DNA of 62,034 nt, taken from Saccharothrix sp. ALI-22-I (GTDB lineage: Bacteria; Actinomycetota; Actinomycetes; Mycobacteriales; Pseudonocardiaceae). Location of the stretch: contig NZ_MTQP01000035.1 in the NCBI RefSeq assembly GCF_001984175.1, forward strand, positions 1 through 62,034, in the 5' to 3' direction. Positions 48,543-59,279 of this stretch are shown here, piece by piece. The notes beneath the pieces were generated by a model. The model did no database searches. It was not told the origin of the DNA and worked only from the letters and a program-made list of their open reading frames with translations. Within the stretch, counting starts at the first letter, position 1, and the number at the start of each line of letters is the position of its first letter. A program made the position numbers and the translations under genes.

Positions 48543-49833
48543 CGTTGGTCCCCTCGCTGTTGTCGCCGTTCAACGGGCGCACGAGCACCGTCGTGATGCG
48601 CATCCGCCCGCGTTCGTCCTTACCGCCCTCGGCCCGCATCCGCAGGCCCGCGATCTCCGCTTCCGTCCCCGGCAGCGGCACGCGGCCGAGCCGCTGCGCC
48701 AGCAGACCGCCGACGGTCTCCACCTCGTGGTCGTCCAGCTCCGTGCCGAACAACGCGTCCAGGTCGTCCACCGGCAACCGGGCGCTGACCCGCACCGAAC
48801 CGTCGGTCAGGTGCTCCACCGGCGGCCGGTCGTCGGTGTCGGACTCGTCGGTGATCTCACCGACGATCTCCTCCAGGATGTCCTCGATGGTGAGCAGCCC
48901 CGCCGTGCCGCCGTACTCGTCGACCACGATCGCCAGGTGGTTGCGCGACAGCTGCATCTCCCGCAGCAGGTCCGCGATCGGCTTCGAGTCCGGGATGAAC
49001 GACGCCGGCTTCATCACGTCCGCCACGGACTTGCCGTTCGGCTCGTCGGCCAACGTCAGCCGCACCAGGTCCTTCAGGTTCACCACGCCGACGATGTCGT
49101 CGACGCTCTCCCCGATCACCGGCACCCGCGTGTACCCGGTCCGCAGCGACAGCGCCAACGCCTGGCGGATCGACTTGGTCTGCTCGATCCACACGATCTC
49201 GGTGCGCGGCACCATCACCTCGCGCGCGATCGTGTCGCCCAGCTCGAAGACCGAGTGGATCATCTCCCGCTCGCCCTCGTCCACGACGCCGCGTTCCTGC
49301 GCCATGTCGACCAGCTCACGCAGCTCGACCTCGGACGAGAACGGTCCCTCGCGGAAGCCCTTACCCGGCGTGATCGCGTTGCCGAACAGGATCAGCAGCT
49401 TGCTCAACGGCCCCAGCACCCGCCCGAGCACCCGGATCGGGGCCGCCGCGAGCAGGCTCACCGCGTACGGGTGCTGCCTGCCCAACGTCCGCGGACCCAC
49501 GCCGACCAGCACGTACGACACCACGAGCATGCTCAGCCCGGCGACCAGCATGGCCACCCAGTCGGTGGCGATCAGCCCGAAGGACACCACCGTCACCAGC
49601 ACCGTCGCCGCCAGCTCGCAGCCCAGCCGCAGCAACAGCAGCAGGTTCACGTGCCGCGGTCGGTCGGCCAGCAGCAGGATCAACTGCGCGGCGCCGGCCC
49701 GGCCCTGCCGCTGCAACGCCTCGACCCGCGCCCGCGACACCGTGCCCAGCGCCGCGTCCGCACCCGCGAACACACCCGCCGCCAACACCAAGACCACGGC
49801 CAGCACCAGCAAGCCGGCGGAACTGCCTATCAC
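48535..49833 (-). CDS. CorC/HlyC-type CNNM-CBS transporter
   Basis: A 432-residue protein with an N-terminal CNNM membrane domain (LLVLAVVLVLAAGVFAGADA, LLLLRLGCELAATVLVTVVS, YVLVGVGPRTLGRQHPYAV), two CBS domains (DTIAREVMVPRTEIVWIEQT, PVIGESVDDIVGVVNLKDLV, NHLAIVVDEYGGTAGLLTIE) and a CorC_HlyC domain (DGSVRVSARLPVDDLDALFG). Members export Mg2+ or Co2+ or are called hemolysins. Part of the phoH-ybeY block; 10 bases after ybeY. Confidence 0.92.
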   Translation of the reverse strand: MIGSSAGLLVLAVVLVLAAGVFAGADAALGTVSRARVEALQRQGRAGAAQLILLLADRPRHVNLLLLLRLGCELAATVLVTVVSFGLIATDWVAMLVAGLSMLVVSYVLVGVGPRTLGRQHPYAVSLLAAAPIRVLGRVLGPLSKLLILFGNAITPGKGFREGPFSSEVELRELVDMAQERGVVDEGEREMIHSVFELGDTIAREVMVPRTEIVWIEQTKSIRQALALSLRTGYTRVPVIGESVDDIVGVVNLKDLVRLTLADEPNGKSVADVMKPASFIPDSKPIADLLREMQLSRNHLAIVVDEYGGTAGLLTIEDILEEIVGEITDESDTDDRPPVEHLTDGSVRVSARLPVDDLDALFGTELDDHEVETVGGLLAQRLGRVPLPGTEAEIAGLRMRAEGGKDERGRMRITTVLVRPLNGDNSEGTNGD

Positions 49834-49843
49834 CTCGGCCGCC

Positions 49844-50398
49844 TCAGGCTGTCGGCTCGGGCCGGTCCGCGTCTTCCAGGCCGACCGCCCCGAGGAGCTT
49901 CGAGTCGGCCTCGCGCTGCGCCGACTTGCGTTCGGCCTCGGCCGCCGCGGTGCGGAAGTCGCCCAGGATGCGGTTCTGCAACGTGAACATCTCCCGCTCC
50001 TCGGCGGGTTCGGCGTGGTCGTAGCCGAGCAGGTGCAGCACGCCGTGCACGGTCAGCAGGTGCAGTTCGTCCAGCAGGCTGTGGCCCGCCTTCTTGGCCT
50101 GGTCCTTGGCGAAGTCCGGGCACAGCACGATGTCGCCGAGCAGCGCCGGGCCCAGGCCCGCCGCGTCGGGACGGCGCGCCGAGTCCAGCTCGTCCATCGG
50201 GAACGCCATCACGTCCGTCGGTCCGGGCAGGTCCATCCAGCGCTGGTGCAGGTCCGCCATCACGTCCAGCTCCACCAGCAGGACGGACAGCTCGGCCAAC
50301 GGGCTGACGCCCATCCGGTCCAGGGCGAACCGGGCGGCGGAGACGATGGACGGCTCGTCCACGTTCACGCCCGACTCGTTCGCGATCTCGATGCTCAC
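49844..50398 (-). CDS. ybeY: Endoribonuclease YbeY
   Basis: A 184-residue metal-dependent nuclease involved in 16S rRNA 3' end maturation. The zinc motif is [11 protein letters not shown] (H3xH5xH). Also [13 protein letters not shown] and [10 protein letters not shown], typical for the family. GTG 50398, six bases after phoH. The C-terminus (about 25 residues) is extra to the E. coli protein. Confidence 0.95.
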   Translation of the reverse strand: MSIEIANESGVNVDEPSIVSAARFALDRMGVSPLAELSVLLVELDVMADLHQRWMDLPGPTDVMAFPMDELDSARRPDAAGLGPALLGDIVLCPDFAKDQAKKAGHSLLDELHLLTVHGVLHLLGYDHAEPAEEREMFTLQNRILGDFRTAAAEAERKSAQREADSKLLGAVGLEDADRPEPTA

Positions 50399-50403
50399 GG
50401 CGC

Positions 50404-51480
<1,077 letters not shown>

Positions 51481-51617
51481 GTGGCCTCGGGCCCTCTTCC
51501 TGCGCGTTCGCGCCGTGCTCTGGCGAATTCGACCTACTGGTCCGATGCTAGCCGTCCCCACCGACACTCCGCACCGGAGTAAGAAACGGGTTGGACACGG
51601 CGGGTGTACTCGGGGGC

Positions 51618-52406
51618 GTGGAGAAACTGCGCGTGCTCACCCCCGAAGACCTGCCCGCGTGCGTCCGGCTGGCGGCGGACCGGCAGTGGCCCGAGGAGCC
51701 GGACAAGTGGGCGTTCCTCTTGCGGGTCGGTACCGGTTTCGGGCTGTTCGACGGCGGTGAGCTGGTCGGCACCACCATCGCCACCCGATTCGGTGACGAG
51801 CACGCGGCGATCAGCATGGTGCTGGTGGCGCCCGGTCACGGCGGGCGTGGGCTCGGGCGTCGGCTGATGGAGCACGCGCTGGAATTCGCCGCCACGCCGG
51901 TGGTGTCGCTGCACGCCACGTCCTACGGCAAACCGCTGTACGAGAAGCTGGGGTTCCGGTCGGTCGGGCTGGTGACCGCGCACATCGGGGCGTTCGACGG
52001 GACGGCGTCGGGGACGTCGCGGCCGGTGGAGGACGGGGACCGGGCGAAGGTGGTAGCGGTCGACGCCGAGGTGTTCGGGGCCGACCGGTCGGCGATGTGG
52101 GGTGCGTTGTTCGGGTTCGCGTCGCAGGTCAGGGTGGCCGATGACGGGTTCGCGGCGGTGTGGCGGAACGGTTCGGTGTCGATGGTCGGGCCGGTGGTGG
52201 CGCCGTCTGTGTCGCGTGCGGCGGAGTTGATCGCGGACGTGGCGGTCGGGGCGACGGTGCGGGTGGACGTGCGGGACCCGGCGTTGGGGGCGTGGCTGGA
52301 GGGGCACGGGGTCGTGCCGCGGTTCACCGCGGACCTGATGGTGCGCGGGGCGTTCAGCGGCGACCGTGCGCGGCTCTACGCGCCGGTGATGCAGGCCCTC
52401 GGTTAG
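51618..52406 (+). CDS. GNAT-family acetyltransferase
   Basis: A 262-residue protein, GTG 51618. The N-terminal GNAT: VLTPEDLPACVRLAADRQWP, ISMVLVAPGHGGRGLGRRLM (motif A) and YEKLGFRSVG. A second, weaker GNAT-like half follows (VEDGDRAKVVAVDAEVFGAD and FRFTADLMVRGAF-like), giving a tandem plan. Target unknown. Confidence 0.85.
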   Translation: MEKLRVLTPEDLPACVRLAADRQWPEEPDKWAFLLRVGTGFGLFDGGELVGTTIATRFGDEHAAISMVLVAPGHGGRGLGRRLMEHALEFAATPVVSLHATSYGKPLYEKLGFRSVGLVTAHIGAFDGTASGTSRPVEDGDRAKVVAVDAEVFGADRSAMWGALFGFASQVRVADDGFAAVWRNGSVSMVGPVVAPSVSRAAELIADVAVGATVRVDVRDPALGAWLEGHGVVPRFTADLMVRGAFSGDRARLYAPVMQALG

Positions 52407-52431
52407 GTCCGGTTAGCCCCGGTCAGCCCGG

Positions 52432-52773
52432 TTACGCCAGCGGGCCGAGCCGTCGTCCGCCGAGCACGTGCAGGTGGGCGTGGAAGACGGTCTGGCCCGC
52501 GTCCGCGCCGGTGTTGAACAGCAGCCGGTAGCCGCTGTCGGCGACGCCCTCGGACTTCGCCACCTCGCCGGCGGCCAGGAACAGGTCGTCCAGCACGGTG
52601 GGCGCGGCGGCGGCCAGCGCCACGGCGTCCGGCGCGTGCACCTTGGGCACCAGGACGACGTGCGTCGGCGCTTGCGGGGAGATGTCGCGGAACGCCAGCG
52701 TGGTGTCGGTCTCGTGCACCACGGTGGCCGGGATCTCGCGGGCGACGATGCGGCAGAACAGGCAATCGGACAT
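52432..52773 (-). CDS. HIT-family nucleotide hydrolase
   Basis: A 113-residue protein of the HINT type, with zinc-finger-like CLFCRIVAREIPATVV, LAFRDISPQAPTHVVLVPK and the catalytic histidine triad in TVFHAHLHVLGG (HxHxH). It hydrolyses AMP-linked substrates. ATG 52773. The region upstream is a repeat array. Confidence 0.93.
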   Translation of the reverse strand: MSDCLFCRIVAREIPATVVHETDTTLAFRDISPQAPTHVVLVPKVHAPDAVALAAAAPTVLDDLFLAAGEVAKSEGVADSGYRLLFNTGADAGQTVFHAHLHVLGGRRLGPLA

Positions 52774-53039
52774 GGCTCCGCAGGCTACCGACCACCGCCA
52801 CCCACGCCATCCCGAACGTTCAACTCACCCGTTCCGAACGTTGGACACGCCCGTTCCGAACGTTGGACACGCGCGAGAGTCGAACGTTCAGGTACCCCGA
52901 ATTCAACGCTCAGGACAGGCCGGGCAGGTGCGGAGGCGAGGCTCGTGTGTTCTGAGCGTTGAACTCACGGGGCCTGAGGGTTCGACTCTCGGGACTTGGG
53001 GGTTTGGCTCTTGGGGGGTGGGGTTTGGCTCTCGGCGGG
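52774..53039. repeat. Intergenic array of 22-base and related repeats
   Basis: CCGAACGTT begins at 52812, 52834 and 52856, giving three 22-base units (the second and third share CGTTGGACACG). Beyond it degraded units follow: TCGAACGTTCAGG, CAACGCTCAGG, TGAGCGTTGAACTCAC, GGGTTCGACTCTCGGG and two TTTGGCTCT(T/C)GG copies. Many are near-palindromes of GAACGTTC or GTTGAAC/GTTCGAC. No gene. Upstream of the HIT gene, so it may hold its promoter or mRNA structures. Confidence 0.75.
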
Positions 53040-53717
53040 TTAGGGGTGGGTTAGGCGTAGGGCGGCGGTGCGGGAGGTGGTCCAGGCGGGGGTGTTGGGG
53101 GTGATGAGGGCCATGTGGCCGGTGGCGGGGAGGGCGATGAGTTCGGCGCCGGAGGCGCGGGCGAAGGCCTCGCTTTGGGCGAACGGGACGTCCTCGTCGT
53201 CTTCGCCGTGGATGAGGATCAGGGGCTTGGAGATCGGGAGGAGGGCGGCGGGGGAGGCGTCGGCGTAGAGGGCGGGGACTTCCGAAGGGGTGCCGCCCAG
53301 GAGTTCGGCGGCGCGGCGGGTGATGTGGGGGTGTTGGAGGAAGTCGAGGACGCCTGCTTGGGCCACGGCGCCGATGACGCGGGGGTGGCGGGCGGCGGCC
53401 CAGACGGCGAGGTGGCCGCCGGCGGAGTGACCCAGCGTGACTACGGGGCCGAAGGCGGGGTCGAGGGCGTCGATCGCGGCGAGCACGTCGTCGCCCGTCT
53501 GGGGCCAGCCGCCGCCACCGCCCAGCCTGCGGTACTCGATGTTGTACGCGGCGACGCCGTGGGCTACGAGGTCGGCGGCGAGGGGCCTGCCCAGTTCGAG
53601 GCCATAACGTTCGTGCCAAAAACCACCATGGATTACCACGACGACGGGAAATGATTCACCATCGGGCGCGTAATACTCACCGAACTGGCTCGGGTGTCGC
53701 CCGTAGACGATGCGCAA
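53040..53717 (-). CDS. Alpha/beta hydrolase (esterase/peptidase-like)
   Basis: A 225-residue protein from TTG 53717. Nucleophile in VVTLGHSAGGHLAVWAAAR, oxyanion HGGFW at VVVVIHGGFWHERYG, Asp in LILIHGEDDEDVPF and His in LPATGHMALITP. This is the kynurenine formamidase/lipase-like subgroup with the HGG(F/W) motif. Substrate unknown. Upstream is the RsmE terminator. Confidence 0.85.
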   Translation of the reverse strand: MRIVYGRHPSQFGEYYAPDGESFPVVVVIHGGFWHERYGLELGRPLAADLVAHGVAAYNIEYRRLGGGGGWPQTGDDVLAAIDALDPAFGPVVTLGHSAGGHLAVWAAARHPRVIGAVAQAGVLDFLQHPHITRRAAELLGGTPSEVPALYADASPAALLPISKPLILIHGEDDEDVPFAQSEAFARASGAELIALPATGHMALITPNTPAWTTSRTAALRLTHP

Positions 53718-53741
53718 TCGAAACCCCGCACACAAAGAGGG

Positions 53742-53784
53742 CCGCGTCGCGGTGGGACCTGGGGGTCGTCCCACCGCGACGCGG
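53742..53784 (-). terminator. Terminator of the hrcA-dnaJ-rsmE operon
   Basis: CCGCGTCGCGGTGGGAC (53742-53758) pairs perfectly over 17 bp with GTCCCACCGCGACGCGG (53768-53784); on the minus strand it is followed by CCCTCTTTGTGTG. No gene in 53785-53915. Confidence 0.85.
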
Positions 53785-53915
53785 CGGCGCCGGACCGAGG
53801 GGGGAGGTGTCCGGCGAGTCTGGTCCGAAGGGCCGATCGTGTTTAGACCAATGCAACCCCTCGGCCATGAGCGTAACCCCTATGCCAGGCGTTCGCCAGA
53901 AGGGAGCAAGGCCAA

Positions 53916-54650
53916 TTACCGCCAGCGATCGGTCAACACACCCAGCGCACCCAAGGCGACAGCGGCCGCGGTCGATGCTCGCAGAACGGTAGGACCCAGT
54001 CGCACAACGTGCGCGCCCGCGCCGGTCAACGCCGACAATTCCTCGTCGGTGATGCCGCCTTCCGGTCCGACCACCAGCAGCACATCACCCGAAGCCGGCA
54101 GTTGAACCGATCCAATGCCCACTGACGCCGATTCGTGCAAAACCAGGGTTACCGCCGAGGACGCCGCCAACCGCGCCAAGCCGGAAGTCGAAACGGGTTC
54201 CGCGACCGACGGCACGCGTGCCCGGCGGGCCTGCTTGGCCGCCTCACGCGCGGTGCTGCGCCAGCGTTCGAGGGCCTTGGCCCCGCGCGGACCGTCTTCC
54301 CACTTCGTCACGCAGCGCGAGGCACGCCACGGCACGACGCCGTCCACGCCCGCCTCGGTGGCCAGCTCCACGGCCAGCTCACCGCGGTCGCCCTTCACCA
54401 GCGCCTGTGCCACCACCACCCGCACGGACGGCGGTGGCACGACCCAGCGTTCGACGACCCGCAGCCGCAGGGAGTCCTTCAGCGCCTCCTCGACCGCGCA
54501 CCGCACCTGGGCACCCGTGCCGTCGGAGAGCACCAGCTCCTCCCCCGCGCGCAACCGCCGCACGGTGGCCGCGTGCCGCCCTTCCGGCCCGTCCAGGACG
54601 GCCGTGTCACCGAGCGGCAGCGCGGCGACCAGGAAGACCGGCAGGGTCAC
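53916..54650 (-). CDS. rsmE: 16S rRNA m3U1498 methyltransferase
   Basis: A 244-residue SPOUT methyltransferase. N-terminal PUA-like: [60 protein letters not shown], and knot region [18 protein letters not shown] with [21 protein letters not shown] 54650 overlaps the dnaJ stop by four bases. Conserved behind dnaJ/hrcA. Confidence 0.95.
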   Translation of the reverse strand: MTLPVFLVAALPLGDTAVLDGPEGRHAATVRRLRAGEELVLSDGTGAQVRCAVEEALKDSLRLRVVERWVVPPPSVRVVVAQALVKGDRGELAVELATEAGVDGVVPWRASRCVTKWEDGPRGAKALERWRSTAREAAKQARRARVPSVAEPVSTSGLARLAASSAVTLVLHESASVGIGSVQLPASGDVLLVVGPEGGITDEELSALTGAGAHVVRLGPTVLRASTAAAVALGALGVLTDRWR

Positions 54651-55798
54651 CGGTGGTTGCGGCCGGACCGCAGCCGCGAGAACAGCCCGCCGCCGCCCTT
54701 GCCGTTGTGCGCGAGCGTCGGCTCGTCCTCACCGCGCGACACGGCCAGTTCGCGCAGCAGTTCGGCCTGCCGGGCGTCCAGCTTGGTCGGCGTGACGACT
54801 TCGAGGTGCACGTGCAGGTCACCGCGGCCGTCGATGCGCCCGCTGGACCGCAGCCGGGGCATACCGCGCCCGGTGAGCACCAGCTCGGTGTTCGGCTGGG
54901 TGCCGGGCTCGATCTCCAGCTCCTCCTCGCCGTCCAGCGTCTGCAACGGCAGCACCGCGCCCAGGGCCGCGGTCGTCATCGGGATGCGCACGGAGCAGTG
55001 CAGGTTCGCGCCGTCACGCTCGAAGACCTCGTGCGGCACCTCCTCGACCTCGACGTACAGGTCACCGGCCGGTCCGCCGCCGGGGCCGACCTCGCCCTGG
55101 CCCGCGAGCCGCACCCGCATGCCCTCGGCCACACCGGCCGGGATCTGCACCGAGATGGTGCGCCGCGAGCGCACCCGGCCCTCGCCCGCGCACTGCTGGC
55201 ACGGGTCCGGGATGACCTCGCCGAGGCCCCGGCACACCGGGCACGGCCGCGCGGTCACGACCTGGCCCAGGAACGAGCGCTGCACCGACTGCACCTCGCC
55301 CCGCCCGCCGCACGTGTCGCAGCGCACCGGGGACGAGCCGTCCGCGCAGCCGCTGCCCACGCACCGGTCGCACAGGATCGCCGTGTCCACGGTCAGTTCG
55401 CGCGAAGCGCCCGCCGCGCACTCCTCCAGCGTCATCGACAGCCGGATCAGTGCGTCGGAACCGGGCTGCACGCGGCTGCGCGGACCACGTCCGCCACCCC
55501 CGCCCGCGCCGAAGAACGCGTCCATGATGTCGCCGAGACCGAATCCCGCGAACGGGTCGCGCATGCCGCCGCCACCGCCGCCACCGGGCTCCAACGGGTC
55601 GCCGCCCAGGTCGACGACCTGCCGCTTCTTGGGGTCCGACAGGACCTCGTAGGCGGCGGTCACCTCCTTGAAGCGCGCTTCCTCGTTGGGGTTGATGTCG
55701 GGGTGGAGCTGCCGCGCGAGCTTGCGGTAGGCGCGCTTGATCTCGTCGGGAGTCGCGTTCTTGGAGACCCCGAGCGTGCCGTAGTAGTCCCTCGCCAC
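54647..55798 (-). CDS. dnaJ: Chaperone DnaJ (DnaJ2)
   Basis: A 383-residue Hsp40. J domain: [20 protein letters not shown] with HPD in [14 protein letters not shown] region ([19 protein letters not shown]); zinc domain with [32 protein letters not shown] and [11 protein letters not shown]-terminal substrate domain. It delivers unfolded chains to DnaK. It is the second, hrcA-linked copy, 82 bases after hrcA. Confidence 0.96.
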   Translation of the reverse strand: MARDYYGTLGVSKNATPDEIKRAYRKLARQLHPDINPNEEARFKEVTAAYEVLSDPKKRQVVDLGGDPLEPGGGGGGGMRDPFAGFGLGDIMDAFFGAGGGGGRGPRSRVQPGSDALIRLSMTLEECAAGASRELTVDTAILCDRCVGSGCADGSSPVRCDTCGGRGEVQSVQRSFLGQVVTARPCPVCRGLGEVIPDPCQQCAGEGRVRSRRTISVQIPAGVAEGMRVRLAGQGEVGPGGGPAGDLYVEVEEVPHEVFERDGANLHCSVRIPMTTAALGAVLPLQTLDGEEELEIEPGTQPNTELVLTGRGMPRLRSSGRIDGRGDLHVHLEVVTPTKLDARQAELLRELAVSRGEDEPTLAHNGKGGGGLFSRLRSGRNHR

Positions 55799-55880
55799 CG
55801 TGTTTCCTCCTGCGAACGCGCTTCGACACGCGCTCGCTCGCTTGCGAAACGTCCTGCGGGACCGCGGTGTTCCGCCGCCG

Positions 55881-56903
55881 TCACCGTCCGGTCAAGATCT
55901 CCCCCACGTAGTTGGCCACCGCTCGCACGGCCGCCATCGTGCCGGGGTAGTCCATGCGGGTCGGCCCCACCACTCCCATACCGCCGAGCAGGTTGTCCCG
56001 ACTGCCGTAGCCGATCGACACGATCGAGGTGCTGCGCATCTCGGCCGCTTCGTTCTCCTCGCCGATGTGCACCAGGATCCTGCCGGGATCACGGGCGGCG
56101 GCGAGCAGTTTGAGCACCACGACCTGCTCCTCCAGCGCCTCCAGCACCTGGCGCAGCGAACCGGGGAAGTCTGCCACGTTGCGGGTGAGGTTCGCGGTGC
56201 CACCCAGCACCAGGCGCTCCTCGGGGTGCTCCACCAGCGATTCGATGAGCACGGTGCTGACCCGCAGCACGGCGTCGCGCAGGTCGCCGGGCGCGTCCTC
56301 GGGCAGCTTGGCGACTTCGGCGGAGGCGTCGGACAGGCGCTTGCCGACCATGGCCCCGTTGAGCATGGACCGCATCCGGGCGACGTTGTCCTCGGTGATC
56401 ACGTCGCCGAGGTCGACCGACCGCTGGTCGACCCGGCCGGTGTCGGTGATCAGCACCAGCATCAGGCGGGCCGGTGTGATGGCGAGCACTTCGATGTGGC
56501 GGACGGCGGCGCGGCTGAGCGTCGGGTACTGGATGACGGCGACCTGGCGGGTCAGCTGGGCCAGCAACCGGACGCTGCGGCGCAGCACGTCATCGAGGTC
56601 GTAGGCGCCTTCGAGGAAGCTCTGGATGGCCTTGCGCTCGGGCGAGGACAGCGGCTTGATCTCGCTGAGCCGGTCCACGAACAGGCGGTAGCCCTTGTCG
56701 GTGGGCACGCGGCCGGCGCTGGTGTGCGGCTGGGTGATGTAGCCGTCCTCCTCCAGCGAGGCCATGTCGTTGCGCACGGTCGCGCTCGACACGCCCAGGT
56801 TGTGCCGGTCCACCAGGGCTTTCGAGCCGACCGGCTCCTGGTTGGACACGTAGTCGGCGACGATCGCGCGCAGTACTTCGAACCGGCGCTCATCGGCGTT
56901 CAC
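55881..56903 (-). CDS. hrcA: Heat-inducible transcription repressor HrcA
   Basis: A 340-residue repressor of heat-shock genes, GTG 56903. The winged-helix N-terminus has [20 protein letters not shown] and [20 protein letters not shown] with [19 protein letters not shown]-terminal dimer/inserted domain follows. It binds CIRCE elements, none of which are visible in this window, so its targets (groESL) are elsewhere. Confidence 0.96.
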   Translation of the reverse strand: MNADERRFEVLRAIVADYVSNQEPVGSKALVDRHNLGVSSATVRNDMASLEEDGYITQPHTSAGRVPTDKGYRLFVDRLSEIKPLSSPERKAIQSFLEGAYDLDDVLRRSVRLLAQLTRQVAVIQYPTLSRAAVRHIEVLAITPARLMLVLITDTGRVDQRSVDLGDVITEDNVARMRSMLNGAMVGKRLSDASAEVAKLPEDAPGDLRDAVLRVSTVLIESLVEHPEERLVLGGTANLTRNVADFPGSLRQVLEALEEQVVVLKLLAAARDPGRILVHIGEENEAAEMRSTSIVSIGYGSRDNLLGGMGVVGPTRMDYPGTMAAVRAVANYVGEILTGR

Positions 56904-57013
56904 CGCGCGTCACCTCCAGATGACCAGGCTGCTTCACCTTGAGTTTACGGAGCTTCGGGCCGGTATCGGAAAACTCCGTCGCCGAGCTTCGGCACACCTG
57001 GATAACGTCGGGT

Positions 57014-57754
57014 GTGCTCACCCGCATCCAGTCGGCCCTGCGCGACGCGATCAGGGCGGATGCCGAGCGCGTCGGCCCGTTCCTGGTCCGCTTCGACGCG
57101 CACAGCGACAACCCGTTCATGAACTACGCCGTGCCCGACGACGGCGCCCCGCCCACGCCCGCCGACGTGGACGCCCTGGTCACGGCGTTCCGGGCGCGGT
57201 CGCGCACGCCGAGGCTGGAGTACCTGCGGCCCTCGCCCCCGGTCGACGCGGTGCTGGCGGCGGCCGGGTTCACCGTGGACCAACTGCTGCCGGTGATGGT
57301 GGTCGACGAGCTGACGACACCGCCGCCGCGCGCCGGGCTGACGCTGGAGGCGGTGACCTCGGACGAGGATCTGCTCGCCGTGTCGGTGGTGCAGAACACA
57401 GCGTTCGGGGTCGGTGGGACGGCCGGCGACGAGGACGTGGCACGGCAGCGGTCGCTGCTGCGCGACAACGGCGTGATCGTGCTGGCCCGGTGGGACGGCG
57501 AACCGGCGGGTGCGGGCGCGTACACGGCGCCGGGTCACGGTCTGTCACAGGTGGCGGGCATCGCGGTGCTGCCGTCGTTCCGGCAGCGCGGTATCGCGTC
57601 GGCGGTGTGCGCGGACCTCACCGCCCGGGTCTTCGACTCGGGCTGCACGCCGTTCCTGGAGACCGAGCCGGACGACAAGGTGACCCGCCTCTACGGGCCG
57701 CTGGGCTACCGGACCATCGGCGAGTCGGCGTCGATCACGCTGAAGTCGGCCTGA
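57014..57754 (+). CDS. GNAT-family acetyltransferase
   Basis: A 246-residue protein, GTG 57014, divergent from hrcA. Conserved GNAT region: GVIVLARWDGEPAGAGAYTA, VAGIAVLPSFRQRGIASAVC (motif A, RxxGIA) and DKVTRLYGPLGYRTIGES. N-terminal half is more variable. Target unknown. Confidence 0.85.
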   Translation: MLTRIQSALRDAIRADAERVGPFLVRFDAHSDNPFMNYAVPDDGAPPTPADVDALVTAFRARSRTPRLEYLRPSPPVDAVLAAAGFTVDQLLPVMVVDELTTPPPRAGLTLEAVTSDEDLLAVSVVQNTAFGVGGTAGDEDVARQRSLLRDNGVIVLARWDGEPAGAGAYTAPGHGLSQVAGIAVLPSFRQRGIASAVCADLTARVFDSGCTPFLETEPDDKVTRLYGPLGYRTIGESASITLKSA

Positions 57755-57772
57755 TCAGGCCGGCGGGCTTGA

Positions 57773-58987
57773 TCAGGTGAGCCGGCGCACGACGGCGTCG
57801 GCGAGCAGCCGGCCCCGGTCGGTGAGCACGCATCGGCCCTGGTCGAGGGCGGTCTGGTCGAGCAGGCCGTCCGCGGCGGCGGTCTTGGCCTCGGCCTGGC
57901 CGTCGGCGTCGAGGACGTCGAGCGGCAGGCCGGTGGCCAGGCGCAGCTCCAGCAGCACGCGCTCCACCCGGCGGTCGTCCTCGGCCAGGATCTCGCGCCC
58001 GACGGCGGGTGACGCGCCGGTGGCCAGCAGTTCGGCGTACTTCGCGGGGTGCTTCACGTTCCACCAGCGCACGCCGCCCACGTGGCTGTGCGCGCCGGGG
58101 CCCGCGCCCCACCAGTCGGCGCCCTGCCAGTACAGGAGGTTGTGCCGGCACGCGGCCTCCGCCGACGCGGCCCAGTTCGACACCTCGTACCAGCGCAGAC
58201 CCTGTGCGGTCATGGCGGCGTCGATCAGCTCGTACTTGTCGGCCAGCACGTCGTCGTCCGGCATCGGCAGCTCGCCGCGGCGGACCCGACGGGCCAGCGC
58301 CGTGCCCTCCTCCACGATCAGCGCGTACGCCGACACGTGGTCCACGCCCGCGCTGTAGACGGCGTCCAGCGACGACTGGAGGTCGGCGATCGTCTCGCCC
58401 GGCGTGCCGTAGATGAGGTCGAGGTTCACGTGGTCGAATCCCACCGCGCGGGCCTCCTGGGCGGCGGCCACCGGACGGCCCGGCGTGTGCACCCGGTCGA
58501 GCAGGGCGAGCACGTGCCGTGCGGCGGACTGCATGCCGAGTGAGACACGCGTGTAACCAGCATCACGAATGGCTGAAAAGAACTCGGGTGACGTCGACTC
58601 CGGGTTCGACTCCGTGGTGACCTCCGCGCCGGGCGCGAGGCCGAACGACGACCGGACCGCGTCGAGCACATCACCCAACCCAGCGGAGCCGAGCAGCGAC
58701 GGTGTGCCACCGCCGACGAACACCGTTTCGACCGCCGGCGGGGTGCCCAGCACGGACGCCGCCAGGTCGAGTTCCCGCCGCAGGCCCTCCAGCCAGGACG
58801 CCGGTGAGGCGGAAGTGCCCAGCTCACCGGCGGTGTAGGTGTTGAAGTCGCAGTAGCCGCACCGGGTCGCGCAGAACGGGACGTGCACGTAGACGCCGAA
58901 CGGGCGATCACCCAGACCGGCGAGTGCGGCAGCGGGCAGTGAGCCGTCGGGGGGTGCGGGATCACCGATCGGCAGAGCGGAGGGCAT
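57773..58987 (-). CDS. hemW: Radical SAM heme chaperone HemW
   Basis: A 404-residue protein, ATG 58987. The CxxxCxxC cluster is in VPFCATRCGYCDFNTYT; VETVFVGGGTPSLLGSA, VTTESNPESTSPEFFSAI and RVSLGMQSAARHVLALLDR, VGFDHVNLDLIYGTPGET, ACRHNLLYWQGADWWGAGPG are family blocks. Known as HemN-like, but the HemW type acts in haem delivery and lacks the second SAM site of true coproporphyrinogen dehydrogenase. In its conserved place before the sulfur genes. Confidence 0.93.
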   Translation of the reverse strand: MPSALPIGDPAPPDGSLPAAALAGLGDRPFGVYVHVPFCATRCGYCDFNTYTAGELGTSASPASWLEGLRRELDLAASVLGTPPAVETVFVGGGTPSLLGSAGLGDVLDAVRSSFGLAPGAEVTTESNPESTSPEFFSAIRDAGYTRVSLGMQSAARHVLALLDRVHTPGRPVAAAQEARAVGFDHVNLDLIYGTPGETIADLQSSLDAVYSAGVDHVSAYALIVEEGTALARRVRRGELPMPDDDVLADKYELIDAAMTAQGLRWYEVSNWAASAEAACRHNLLYWQGADWWGAGPGAHSHVGGVRWWNVKHPAKYAELLATGASPAVGREILAEDDRRVERVLLELRLATGLPLDVLDADGQAEAKTAAADGLLDQTALDQGRCVLTDRGRLLADAVVRRLT

Positions 58988-59080
58988 GGTCCCATTGTCC
59001 CATTCACCAGGGCCGGGACAGCCGTCCCACGATGCGGATGGCGGTGGACCACGGGGTGGACGCGTGGCACGCTGACCAAC

Positions 59081-59167
59081 ATGACATCGACCGGAGTGCG
59101 CCTGGTGGTCCGCCGCCACGTCGACTTCCGTCGTGTCTCCAGCGCGATGTGCCGTCGTTCGGCATAA
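59081..59167 (+). CDS. Cysteine-type leader peptide upstream of sulfite reductase
   Basis: A 28-codon ORF, ATG 59081, ending TAA at 59167, about 112 bases before the sulfite reductase gene. It reads MTSTGVRLVVRRHVDFRRVS and ends SAMCRRSA, with one Cys codon close to the stop. This fits the actinobacterial pattern RRHVDxxRVxSAxC of putative leader peptides before sulfur genes, where ribosome stalling at Cys codons under cysteine shortage opens the downstream message. Confidence 0.8.
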   Translation: MTSTGVRLVVRRHVDFRRVSSAMCRRSA

Positions 59168-59189
59168 CCCGCGCCTGCCTTTTTGTTCC

Positions 59190-59212
59190 CGTCGGCGCCG
59201 GGTGCGCTGACG
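59190..59212 (+). promoter_or_regulatory. Hairpin after the leader peptide (possible attenuator)
   Basis: CGTCGGCGC (59190-59198) pairs with GCGCTGACG (59204-59212), one G-U pair, around CGGGT. It lies between leader stop and the sulfite reductase ribosome-binding site. Confidence 0.5.
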
Positions 59213-59279
59213 AGACCCCCACCACGGAACCACCGGGACTCGCACGCGCACCAGCGCCCCGAATCCCCGGAGGACGAGG

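Noticed and set aside
52812..52995. Possible CRISPR array
   Set aside because: The 22-base units are contiguous or degenerate, with no unique spacers of constant length, and no cas genes are present.
55799..57013. CIRCE operator near hrcA/dnaJ
   Set aside because: I looked for TTAGCACTC-N9-GAGTGCTAA around hrcA and dnaJ and found none; control would be elsewhere.
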